DNA from: Apostichopus japonicus
Lineage: Eukaryota; Echinodermata; Holothuroidea; Aspidochirotida; Stichopodidae
Direction: 5' to 3'
NCBI RefSeq assembly: GCF_037975245.1
Contig: NC_092564.1
Coordinates: 12,612,484 to 12,676,483 of the forward strand
DNA length: 64,000 nucleotides
The notes under the pieces are model-generated. The model did not search any database. It was given only the letters and a program-made list of their open reading frames with translations, and had not been told where the DNA came from. Positions within the stretch are counted from its first letter, which is position 1; each line of letters opens with the position of its first letter. This document shows, in pieces, positions 40,301 through 49,400 of this stretch. Both the position numbers and the translations under genes were made by a program.

Positions 40301-41849
40301 CAGGCGGAAGTGGCTCATTGGCAAGAGAGATTCAACAAAATGCATGACGATTACTTGAAGACTAAACATGCCTATGAGAGTGCAAAGTTGGACAAAGAAC
40401 TGATTCAATCGGTCAAGGGTGCCGCTCCGCAGCCTCCGCCAAAAGATCGGCGTGACTCGTCGTCGTCATCACCATCATCGTCACCATCTCGCATGGTACC
40501 CCGCCCTCCCCCACTGAAATACCCCAACCCTCCGCAGCCTCGGCCAAAAGATCGGAGTGACTCATCGTCATCACCATCATCGTCACCATCTCGCATGGTG
40601 CCCCGCCCTCCCCCACTGAGATTCGGCAACCCTTACGAAACCACTGCCAGCGAGGAATGTTCCATCCCCGTGATATCTCCCCCCGGTAAATACCGCACCC
40701 CGTATCCTCAAAACTCGTCAAGTGTACAGTCCATCGACATCAAGAACCCTCCCGGTAATCTGCCGATGCCTCTGCAACCCCAACAGACCCCAGAGGCAAA
40801 ATTACTCTCTGTAAAGGCATCGTTGCAGCAGGATAATAAGATTGGTAAGGGCAACTGCAGGACGCCCACTGCTCCTCCTATGGGACCAGAAGAGGAAGAC
40901 GAGGACATCTACGGAGCAGGATGTAGTGAGGTGAGGAGAGACGGGCAAACGTTCCCTACCGACGTGGAGAGTGATGGAGTCCCAAGTGATCAAGTCAGGT
41001 AAGCTTCCCCCCACCCCCCCCCCTTCCACCTTAACCAACCATAATGAATTTGATATTGGAAGTTTGTGTTTTAAGCTGAATATGGTCGTTGTTATTTCTA
41101 TCACTTAAGCATTAGTGGAATAGTTTTCATGCTATTAAACTAAATTGGCTTCCCCAGATATCTCACTAAGTCAGGACCTCTGTTTGACACAATATACCGA
41201 AGTTGTGAACTGATAATAGCAGCAACAGTATCACCGTGAGCTAATCACTGATGGTGATTGGACAATGAATTAAATTCATTCATTCAAGCATTCATTTTAT
41301 TCTTTCGTGGTTTGACTGATAACATTCATACATCATTTCATTCTATGTTGAAAGGTTTAGGGAATATTGATGATCATGTAGTGATATTGTTTAATTTATA
41401 TGGTAATTTTGGTATGTACTACCTGTATGATGAAAAAAATCCATATAACGGGTATGAATGTGCCATCCAATACCGGTCAACGGGTTAGAATGTAACACTA
41501 TGCATTTCTACTCTATTCTCTTTACAGGCCACCGAGTCCTGTCTTTCACGATGCTCAAGACTTTCCTGCAGGTAGTAAAACCTGTGAACAGTGTCACATA
41601 GAGTTTCCTGCATCAATATCTGACGAGGAGTTAGCGAAACACATGCAGTCTCATTTTACCTACGAATGTGAAGTATGTGGGTGGCATGCTGACAGAGAAA
41701 CGACATCAACACAGGAGTTACAGAGACACAGAGAAAGCCATGAAGTAGATGAGGATCTCAGAAAGTATTGTCCCTTCTGTCGAACCTTCTTCAAGGATAA
41801 GACACCCGAACAGGTGGTTGCTCATGTTCACACCCATATTACAAATTAA
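31124..41849 (+). CDS. TAX1BP1/CALCOCO-family autophagy receptor, complete, 13 exons
   Basis: Selective-autophagy adaptor: SKICH domain, LC3-binding motif, coiled-coil dimer and C-terminal zinc fingers that in the family bind ubiquitin or cargo. Joining 31124-31310, 32439-32618, 33232-33575, 34043-34270, 34709-34885, 35703-35840, 36482-36664, 37208-37351, 37821-38079, 38536-38699, 39586-39690, 40304-40998 and 41528-41849 gives an unbroken 1041-codon frame. SKICH is about residues 47-155, an LIR-like ILMI about 173-176, coiled coil about 180-700, Pro/Ser-rich part about 740-860, zinc fingers 954-977, 982-1006 and 1016-1038. Human TAX1BP1 is 789 aa with two fingers. Because this gene may represent the ancestor of TAX1BP1, CALCOCO1 and CALCOCO2, I give no single symbol. 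Start: the ATG in GACATGG is the first in this exon's frame. Confidence 0.9.
32439..32618 (+). CDS. TAX1BP1-like exon 2 (SKICH)
   Basis: KPLECYYTLSSILVPSQRDY then IAVFKVGWNSVRSYMTFEYA: the core SKICH signature (ECYYTL, FKVGW). Acceptor TTTACAG, donor GGAA|GTAAGC. Confidence 0.95.
33232..33575 (+). CDS. TAX1BP1-like exon 3 (SKICH end, LIR, coiled coil start)
   Basis: YVPQEEDGEFYQFCYIDSAG and GASTPFQF complete SKICH. Then SDESLDILMIQTKKS, matching the position of the non-canonical LIR of NDP52/TAX1BP1 (LVV type), then heptad-rich coiled coil. Acceptor CTCCAG, donor GAG|GTGAGT. Confidence 0.95.
34043..34270 (+). CDS. TAX1BP1-like exon 4 (coiled coil)
   Basis: 76 codons of Glu/Lys/Leu-rich coiled coil. 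Acceptor GGAATAG, donor AAG|GTAAGA; phase 0. Confidence 0.9.
34709..34885 (+). CDS. TAX1BP1-like exon 5 (coiled coil), source of a minisatellite
   Basis: 59 codons ending QQLLVASSDQ. Acceptor TATCGTAG, donor GACCAG|GTAAGAAC. The last 13 bases plus the donor are repeated in the intron. Confidence 0.92.
34873..35292 (+). repeat. Donor-anchored minisatellite, 70-bp unit, 6 copies
   Basis: ATCTAGCGACC recurs exactly every 70 bp at 34873 (native exon end), 34943, 35013, 35083, 35153 and 35223. Each copy has 13 exonic bases, GTAAGAAC and about 50 intronic bases rich in GTGT. Copies 1-3 keep CCAG|GTAAGA; copies 4-6 read CCTG|GTAAGA. The last copy keeps the native GCATCTAG, the middle four have GAATCTAG. 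Degenerate TG-rich sequence follows to about 35480. Confidence 0.97.
35703..35840 (+). CDS. TAX1BP1-like exon 6 (coiled coil)
   Basis: 46 codons, DHKQMLEAQVMELETSLRKS onward. Acceptor CTCAACAG, donor GAA|GTAAGT; phase 0. Confidence 0.9.
36074..36332 (-). mobile_element. tRNA-derived SINE, copy 1, with 15-bp target duplication
   Basis: In the TAX1BP1-like intron 6. Minus-strand head: TTAGCTCAGTGGTTAACG (A box) and GGTTCGAGTC (B box). A body follows with CTTCGGTCAGCTTGCGGCTT, then an (ATAC)n tail. TAGTTAAAGATATGT flanks both sides (36059-36073 and 36333-36347), proving retroposition. Related copies at 45.8 and 59.5 kb. Confidence 0.93.
36482..36664 (+). CDS. TAX1BP1-like exon 7 (coiled coil)
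   Basis: 61 codons, TTKIECDSLKSRLTRQADDF onward. Acceptor ATTTCAG, donor AAG|GTACGT; phase 0. Confidence 0.92.
37208..37351 (+). CDS. TAX1BP1-like exon 8 (coiled coil)
   Basis: 48 codons, EKENFVQGKMGSEEASHIAV onward. The acceptor CTCTGTAG follows a nearly pure poly-C tract; donor TTG|GTAGGT; phase 0. Confidence 0.9.
37821..38079 (+). CDS. TAX1BP1-like exon 9 (coiled coil)
   Basis: 86 codons plus one base, LQTKEAFQTEKDAYEKQVEH onward, with a basic RPKERRGEEVESPIRR end. Acceptor CTTTTAG, donor AGAG|GTAAGA. Confidence 0.92.
38536..38699 (+). CDS. TAX1BP1-like exon 10 (coiled coil)
   Basis: ESETVQSAPPPELDQSYESR, then MEEMNRQLSQLTLQLEKRNK. Acceptor TGTCACAG, donor GAA|GTAAGT; ends in phase 0. 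Confidence 0.9.
39586..39690 (+). CDS. TAX1BP1-like exon 11 (coiled coil)
   Basis: 35 codons, EEKVKSRKSENLYKEMQETK onward. Acceptor TTTACAG, donor CAG|GTGATT; phase 0. Confidence 0.88.
40304..40998 (+). CDS. TAX1BP1-like exon 12 (coiled-coil end, Pro/Ser-rich region)
   Basis: 695 bp. AEVAHWQERFNKMHDDYLKT ends the coiled coil. Then come a duplicated Pro/Ser-rich module, a disordered Pro-rich part and an acidic patch (GPEEEDEDIYGAG). Acceptor CATTGCAG, donor GTCAG|GTAAGC; ends in phase 2. Confidence 0.92.
40425..40631 (+). repeat. In-frame 105-bp tandem duplication inside exon 12
   Basis: CTCCGCAGCCTC at 40425 recurs at 40530. Both copies encode PPKDR/RPKDR, a Ser run and PSSSPSRMVPRPPPL. The unit is 35 codons, so the frame is kept; the second copy lacks one Ser codon. 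Near-identity at DNA level indicates a recent event. Confidence 0.95.
41528..41849 (+). CDS. TAX1BP1-like exon 13 (three zinc fingers, stop)
   Basis: Fingers: CEQC...HMQSH, CEVC...HRESH and CPFC...HVHTH, ending HTHITN and TAA at 41847-41849. Spacing resembles the atypical C2H2 ubiquitin-binding fingers of TAX1BP1. Acceptor CTTTACAG. Confidence 0.95.
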
Positions 41850-41960
41850 GATCTGAAGTTGTACCGGTATATTGCAGGTAATGATGTCTCACCATTACAC
41901 GATGATAAGACATGATTCGGTGAAGATAACTTTCTGTATATTCAGAAGGTGGAATGTTGT

Positions 41961-42011
41961 AATAAATGATATAAAACTATTCTTGGAAATTATCATCAAA
42001 ACTAAAATAAA
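41961..42011 (+). promoter_or_regulatory. Candidate poly(A) signals of the TAX1BP1-like gene
   Basis: AATAAA at 41961-41966 and 42006-42011, 112 and 157 bp after the stop. More AATAAA copies near 44207-44260 would give a long 3'UTR. Confidence 0.4.
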
Positions 42012-42064
42012 ATATTTTGTGTGTAATAGTTTGACTGATTGATTCAGTTAACTTGTCTTGTTTT

Positions 42065-42110
42065 GTTCTTTAGCTTGAAATTCTTTAGCTTGAAATTCTT
42101 TAGCTTGAAA
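42065..42110 (+). repeat. 15-bp tandem repeat, 3 copies
   Basis: TTCTTTAGCTTGAAA three times in a row, just downstream of the first candidate poly(A) signals. Confidence 0.95.
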
Positions 42111-42127
42111 ATACACTTCAAGTATAT

Positions 42128-42830
42128 ACAAAAATGCACTTGTGATATGTTGCTTGCTTTCTTCAAGAAACTGTTTGCTATTTTTCATTGTAAAATATGT
42201 GAAAATATGATTAAACACTGGACAACTTATTAAGGGAGTTTATAGCTGATGGTAAGAGGGTTACCTACTTATAACATTTCACCATTTCTTACATGTCAAA
42301 GGTCAACTTGGAAGGTTTTAAAGAGAAATCAAGGCATTTAACATGGTCAAATCAAGGTTTATCTAGAAATAGATTAGAAAAAGATAAAAATGCACTTGTG
42401 AATGACACTTGCTTGCTTCAAGAACTATGTTATTTTTCATTGTAAAAATATGTGAAAATGAGATTAAACACTGGACAACTTATTAAGGGAGATTATAGCT
42501 GATGGTAAGAGGGTTACCTACTTATGACATTTTCACCTTTTCTAACATGTCAAAGGTCAAGTTGGAAGGTTTTAAAGAGAAATAAAGGCATTTAACATTG
42601 TCAAAACAAGGTGTAGCTAGAAATAGATTAGAAAAAGATAAAAATGCACTTGTGAATGATGCTTGCTTGCTCCAAGAACTGTTATTTTTCATTGTAAAAA
42701 TATATGAAAATAAGATTAAACACAGGACAATGTATTATGGGAGATTATAGCTGATGGTAAGTGGGTTACCTACTTATAACATGTTACCTTTTCTGACATG
42801 TCAAAGGTTAAGTTGGACTTCAAATTGTGT
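42128..42830 (+). repeat. Three-copy tandem repeat, about 260 bp
   Basis: TGCACTTGTG recurs at 42135, 42391 and 42655. Units include ATTTTTCATTGTAAAA, TAAACACTGGACAACTTATT, ATAGCTGATGGTAAG and ACATGTCAAAGGT. The third is truncated. Moderately diverged. Confidence 0.92.
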
Positions 42831-45775
42831 TTAGAAATATGTTTCCATTGTCAATTATCTTTCTATGTTGCTGCTTGCTTCAGTTTGGCTAAATGGACTA
42901 CAGATTTGCTTTTTTCTTTTTCTTTTGTGATAACAGCCACAAGTTATTTCTTTTTCTTTTGTGATAACGGCCACAAGTTATAGAATTTATGTACATTTTC
43001 TTTAATGTTGTTTCAGAATACTACATATAGAGATAAAATCTGTTTATTTTGTGAAGTCTCTGATGTATTCACCACAATGTTAAAGATAATTCTAATCTGC
43101 CGCGAAGATTTGATCGTTATTGTATGTAACAGTTTGAAGATATGTATGAACATCTGCGTTCCTAGATTGTCATAAGAAACAGAAAACTGGAAAAGCTAAG
43201 ATATTTCAAAGCTAAGAGCTTTTGAGTTATTATTATATTAGGTAATATTCACATATCAATTGTACAGTTATTCTTTCAGGCTCTATAACATGTTATTTTC
43301 AATAATTTGTGTTGGGGGTGGATGGGTGGGGAGAGCTTTAGTAGAGGAAAATATACCTTACAGGAAAAATTAGTCAGAATCTAATAGCAAGACAAAAAGG
43401 TTATTTGAAAATTCCTGTTCAACACAATTGCACAATGACATTTCATCTGTGAGGAAATAGTGGGTTACATTTGTAGAAATAGACTGCATGAATAACTTTA
43501 AGTACGAACGAACGTTGAAACTCTTTCATAGACTACTTATTAGATCTCTTCTTGCCTTTGTTCTGTAACTATATAATCTGGATTTTTATGGTCTTGTTTT
43601 GCTCCCTTTTTCTTATTAATTATATATTTTTCAGGGGTTAAGTGGAAAATTAACTACAGCTAACCAATATTTTCAACCTCTTTTCATTAGGTTTAAACTC
43701 AACGCAAACACTTATTTACACCTGATTGACTGATGTGCACTTGCAAATCTCCATGTACCTATCATTCAAGTTAATAAGTTGTATCACAGTTTGTTTCACA
43801 GTTGTATCACAGTATGTTTTCTTAAAGGAAAGGGAGGGTGGTTGATGTACCATACGACTATCACATAATCAATTTGTGAGCAAAGTGAAGGAATATTGCA
43901 TACAGTAATTTTAGTTTTTGAACATATGAATTTTGCTGTTGATTCTATGATGAACATTGATACTTCTATGTTGATAATACTTAAACTACTATGAAAAGGC
44001 TGACAAAAAGATGATTGAATCCAATTTCATCAATTCCACTCATGAACTGGAAACATTCAGGGAGTCTTGATTGGCCAAAACTTGGATCAATAGCAATCTT
44101 TCTCTGAACAGCACTTTGGAAGGTTGTCAAAAGCAGAAGACAAAACTCAACCTGCTCTTAGTTTAGTCGACAGCAAACATTTTTGGTCTTTTTTTTGTGG
44201 TGAGAGAATAAATGTACACCGAATTTAAATAAATATGTGATAAATATAAATAAACTTTAGAATAACATGTTACTTCTCTTTAATAGTATTTTCGTCTTTT
44301 ATCTCAGAAGAGGGAAGTGGGGGGGGGGGGGTGGGGCTGGGGATAGGGAGACTACCCATAGGCATTGGAATGACACAGCTAAGATGGCAAAGGTAAGGTT
44401 ATTGAAATAAAATCAACATTATCAAAGTGATATCTTTTTCACCTCATGGTTTAATACCTGACTTCAAGAACAGAAATGGTTTACAGGTACATTGTATCGA
44501 GCAAACATCTACATTGCAGATTCTAATAATAATCAAGGTGTCTAGAATACATTGAGAAACGAATAGTTACATCCGGTGTCATTCAAAAGTCTCACATAGT
44601 AATAGCTTTATCAAGGTGGAAATATGGACCAATTCAAACTTACGTAGACTCATTTACATGCAGTATTTGGTAGTTAGAGGCACTGTGCTTAAGAATCTTG
44701 AATGTCTGTTGACATGTTCTAATACAATCTCGAACACTCCTTTACAAATAAAATATTCCTACAATACGTAATGTTCCTAACAAGATGCTGAAGTGACTTG
44801 TTTAAGAAAAGTATTGAAAAGGCTTGTGATGTAACCTATTCAACATCGTTGGTCAGCATTGTTAGGAAGGGAATTGCAAAGATGGAACCCTTACACAGAA
44901 AAGTCAATCTGAGGGCTTTTTGTTTGCACAGCAAATAGTTACAATACTGACATCCTTTTGTGCAAGCTTCAGGGGAAACCCCTACAAAATATTAATTGTT
45001 CCCTTCTAAGAATTTTCAGGCTATACAATTAAACAATATATAGAATCATTACAGTGTTTAAACATATCTCGTTTATTTTGCAAGTGAGCAAGCCTGATAC
45101 CACCCCTCCATCACTCCTAGAAGTACAAGGTACACGAATAGGAATACATTTTGTTTTATTATTAGATGATATCATAATACACTTATTATTAACCTACCTG
45201 CTAGTGGACGGCAGTGATTTACACACAAATTCAAAACAAAATGGCATCTATGCTATGACTGCCAACCAGTCAAGAAAACAATGACAAAACTCATTTTTAT
45301 TTCAAACTATGAACATCTTTAGTATACACCACGTTATAAGTAAAGTATAAACAATAATACTTGTTTTTTTAAAACTGAAAGACTCAGATACCATACATTT
45401 TATGCCTATTTACAAGAAATAATACAATTCTGTGTGTAGATTATCTTTGGCCATTACTAAGGAATACATTAACATTTAATTATTTAGATTTTTTCAGATT
45501 TAAAGGTCTCCTCCCACAGAAATAAAACCCGATTTGTCAATCCATTGATAACATGAAACCTGGACAACACAGTGTTTGGCAATAGAATCAATACTGTGTG
45601 TGGATGTGCCACACTATTCCACTAGCTGAGAATTGTTTGCAGAAACTCACGGGCAAACGACCTGGCATGACACATGTTCAGTCATTATGGCAAACATGTG
45701 CTCCACTTGGCAGGTAAACTTGCCACAGAAATAAGCCATTCGTTAGCACATGTGACATTGGTGCAGTCATTCTTT
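42831..45775. other. Convergent 3' region between TAX1BP1-like and TTC21B
   Basis: AT-rich, probably the 3'UTRs of the two convergent genes. A direct repeat CTTTTTCTTTTGTGATAAC occurs twice at about 42910 and 42950, and a G-run at 44321-44332. No further gene recognised. Confidence 0.5.
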
Positions 45776-45995
45776 TATATGTATGTATTTTAGATCCTCC
45801 TGCAAGCAGGAACTCACGAAGAAGCCATCATTGGCTTATCAAAGCCGCAAGTTGACCGAAGTCAGTCTCTTAGATTTATATTTAACGTCCATGATTATGA
45901 ATTGTCAATTGTCAACAACTCTGTAACTGGACGACATACTGGGGACCTTATGATTGGAAGGCACTGGCATTAGCCACTGAGCTAACAGTCCTATT
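45776..45995 (-). mobile_element. tRNA-derived SINE, copy 2 (internally deleted)
   Basis: Same family and orientation as the 36.1-kb copy, but lacks about 35 bp including the B box (joined GACGACATACTGGGGACC). Target duplication not clear. Confidence 0.88.
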
Positions 45996-46289
45996 CTATA
46001 TGGTCAAAGCCCATGGGCCTTGAGAGCCATGGTCAGTTATGTCACTGGGTTCGCTTTTTAATTCTTATAAATTCATGGTACATCCATTGGCATAGAATGT
46101 ATTTCCAAAATTGAGAATACATTATGACCCTGGGCCCAGAGACTGTTCCCCCCCCCCCCCCCTTCGTCCCACTTTTAAGGCTTGATCGAGCAACAAAACA
46201 GTCCAAGAGAGCGAAATATGGAAAACAGGGTGGGGTTCCCACTCTAATACTTCACTATACAAGTAGTCTATGTAGATCCTGATAGGAGC

Positions 46290-46435
46290 CTACGTTCGGA
46301 GAGCTAGACGTGCTTTCTCCAGGATGTCCTTCCTCATGCGAGGATAGTTGGAGTGTACAGAGAGTACCTTGTGACAGATATCAATAGCGTCCACATACTT
46401 CTTGGCTTTCATGTAGTTGAAGGCTAATTTGTAGC
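46290..46435 (-). CDS. TTC21B: TTC21B exon o (last exon, stop)
   Basis: 146 bp, [20 protein letters not shown] then [11 protein letters not shown] and TAG at 46290-46292; human ends DKARASLRP. Acceptor CATTTCAG. Confidence 0.98.
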
Positions 46436-49400
46436 CTGAAATGTAAAAGATAAAAATAAACAATTTAAGGGTCACATTTCAATGTGAGAGAAGCATAAAT
46501 AAGACAACAAAAAATTGACAAAAATTTAAAATTAAGCAATATACTTTAACAAACGACTTCAAACATTGATAGCTCAGAATGGGTGTATGAGCACAAATGT
46601 GAAGGGGAATTATGGGACTAAAATGAATTATGGGACAAAAATGAAACTTTCAGAAAGGTAGAAGAAAGTTAAACATATTTTGACATAGTTTCAAGAAACA
46701 AAACAAGCTGCATACAAATCAATGCAATGATATTGTCAAACAGAAACACCATCTGTATTCCATTGGTAGACACTTTTTTTTGAAAATAGTTAAATCATTG
46801 AAGATAGTACAGGAAGGGCATAACAGTATTCTGTGATGCTCTTACTTTTGTTTTGACCCCTAATATCATAACATACTTGGGCTAATTACCAAACTAATTA
46901 AATATGTGGGTTTTACTTTCAAAGTAATGAAATTAAGTTGACTTAAGGTTCCTACTTTTTCCTCAAAATTAAGTCAACCTATATATTTAAATGATAAACA
47001 ACATATTTCAAAGGATCTTACAAACACACAAACAAAACAAAAATGAAGGAAAAAGTGTCATGTCATTGTAAATTTAAGAAACAACCTCAGAGATCAACAA
47101 GAGATGCAACCTCAGAGACCTGCTAGATGAAGATGAGAGGAAGTGATACAACTAGCAAGGAAAAGAAGAATAGAACACATCATTTAATTTATTTCCACCT
47201 ACCCCCTCCCTATACAAATAATATATAAAGATGAAAGGAAAGTCCCCTCCATTCTCCTACTATCCTCTTCCTCGGATAAATGACTGGTCACCTCACGAGA
47301 TGAGTTTGAATCTATCTAAAATGTCTTCGTCTCGTCCATTTCTTCCTATTCTTGTCTGAAGCTTCTTTTATGGTTCAATTTTAAATTGTTTTGAAGTATT
47401 TAAAGAATTGAAATGTGAAGGGCCTACCAATAGATGGATTTGATTGGTTGCTATAGGTCCAGGCTCTCTCGTAGTTGAACGCAGCATCTTGATAGGACTG
47501 CTCCTTCTCCATGATGAAGCCCAGGTACTCGTAAGCCTTCGAACTTGACTGAGGAAATATGCAAATTACAAGAAGAACAAGAAATAGATTGGGGTCATCG
47601 TGTGGGTAGTCGGGATAGAGATTCACGTTAGAGACGTAACATAAAGCAGTGACATTAAAAATATGCTCCTATTTCAATGTTTCCTTTCTGCAAAGACTAA
47701 ACAGTTGAGAACACTTTTATACACCTTTGTACCATGTTGAGGCTGTGCAGTGATCCCTGAGATGTGTCCCCTGCCACCTAGCAATGTATGATCTTAGACT
47801 AGGACTGGAGTTTTGAAGAAAATGTGGAATACAAGAGACAGGAAAGAGAGGGGGAGAAGGGGGAGAAGTGGGAGAAGGGGAGCAGGGGGGAGGGGGAAGA
47901 GGGGAGAAGGGGGAGAAGGGGGAGCAGGGGGAGAAGGGGAGAAGGGGGAGAAGGGGGAGAAGGAGGCAGCCAATACATCTGAGTATAGAGGAAAATATGA
48001 GAAGAATTGTAAAAGTGAGCAGTAGAGAGGGCAATACTTTACTTGTATTTACATAAACGGTAGTTTAGTGACCTAACAGGATTGTGAATAATAAGTACAT
48101 ACTAACACAGCTGAGTTCTAATAACATAAACTTAGTTTCATAACACCACAAAGAGGAATAATAAGATTGTTATATAGATTATTGCATTGATGAAGCTAGT
48201 TTCCTTCTCACTTTAAAATATTTTACTTTCTATTCTATCCTATTCACTGAAGTAACCGGTACAATACTACATATTATACATGACACGCCATTGATCTTTC
48301 ACTCTCTCTCCCAAATAGTTTCAATTAGCTGGTAATTAATCTTTCACATACAGAATGATAACTTCCCTGTTATGGCTATTTAATGTAGAAGTAACGCTTA
48401 CCTCGGGAGTGCTGTGGGACCACAGACTGAGCTTCTCTCTCCCCCATCACCTCCCCCCCACCCCCTCTCTGATTTTGTTTGTTATAGTTTTAAATTGAAA
48501 CAGACTCTGTCCAAGTGGTAAACATTTGTTGTGACATTGTTCAATCTAATTGAGATGACAACTGCTCAACATACCTGGTTATGTTGAAGACATTTCTTCA
48601 ACAGATCTGTGGCCATGTCATACTTGCCAGAGTTGATGTAAATATCAGACAAGAGCAACCAACTCTTCTCAAATTCATCTGCATCCTAAAATGTAAACAA
48701 TATGAAAATTATCATCTTTGAAAGTGAAATGAATATCCCCGTTGCACAGACGCTACCCGAAACTTGGAGGTGACAACCTCATCACGCCATACTGACTTTT
48801 CCGTTCATCTCAGGGTATAAAAGTAAAATCAATGTCACACTTGAAAAATAAGCAAATAAGCATCTTAGTTTGGAAATAGTGTTCATATCTGGGATAATAC
48901 TTCAAAGAGTGGCAGGATTAAACTGAAAATCAATATATGTATAGATAAATTTATATATAAATACTAAAAATTCCATTGTTTATCAAAAAGAATTTGTAAG
49001 TCAAGTTTTACTGCAATCTTCACAAAATTAGAATTTGTCAAGCTCATGTTGACCAATCATAATCAACTTTATCCTTCCTATGATACTGTCTGTTGCTTCT
49101 CATTACATGGTATACTGTCTATGGTGTAGGGAGAGAAACAACGTACGTTAGGATTCCAGTCCATCTTAGCGATTCTCTTCAGTTGGTTCCTTGCCCTCGG
49201 TGTCTGCTTTAACATCATGTATGCAGTGGCCATTCCAAGCAATGCTGGGATATTTTCAGGCTGTTGCTGGATAAAATGAAAACATATCATGAGAATTTTA
49301 AGCAGGAGGTGTAACAGAGCTACACACATCTGAGTGAAATTTGGTGAGCTTTATTTATGCCTTCTTGAAAACTGATTGTATGTAACCCATTCTTAACACA

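Noticed and set aside
40405-40721. Antisense frames rich in DDGDDD and GGG
   Set aside because: Shadows of the Ser/Pro-coding repeats of the TAX1BP1-like exon 12.
31124-41849. Assigning the symbol TAX1BP1, CALCOCO1 or CALCOCO2 outright
   Set aside because: Domain order fits TAX1BP1 best, but finger number and length differ and orthology needs a tree.
47813-48056. Gly/Glu/Arg-rich frames
   Set aside because: Translation of the (GGGGAGAAG)n low-complexity tract.
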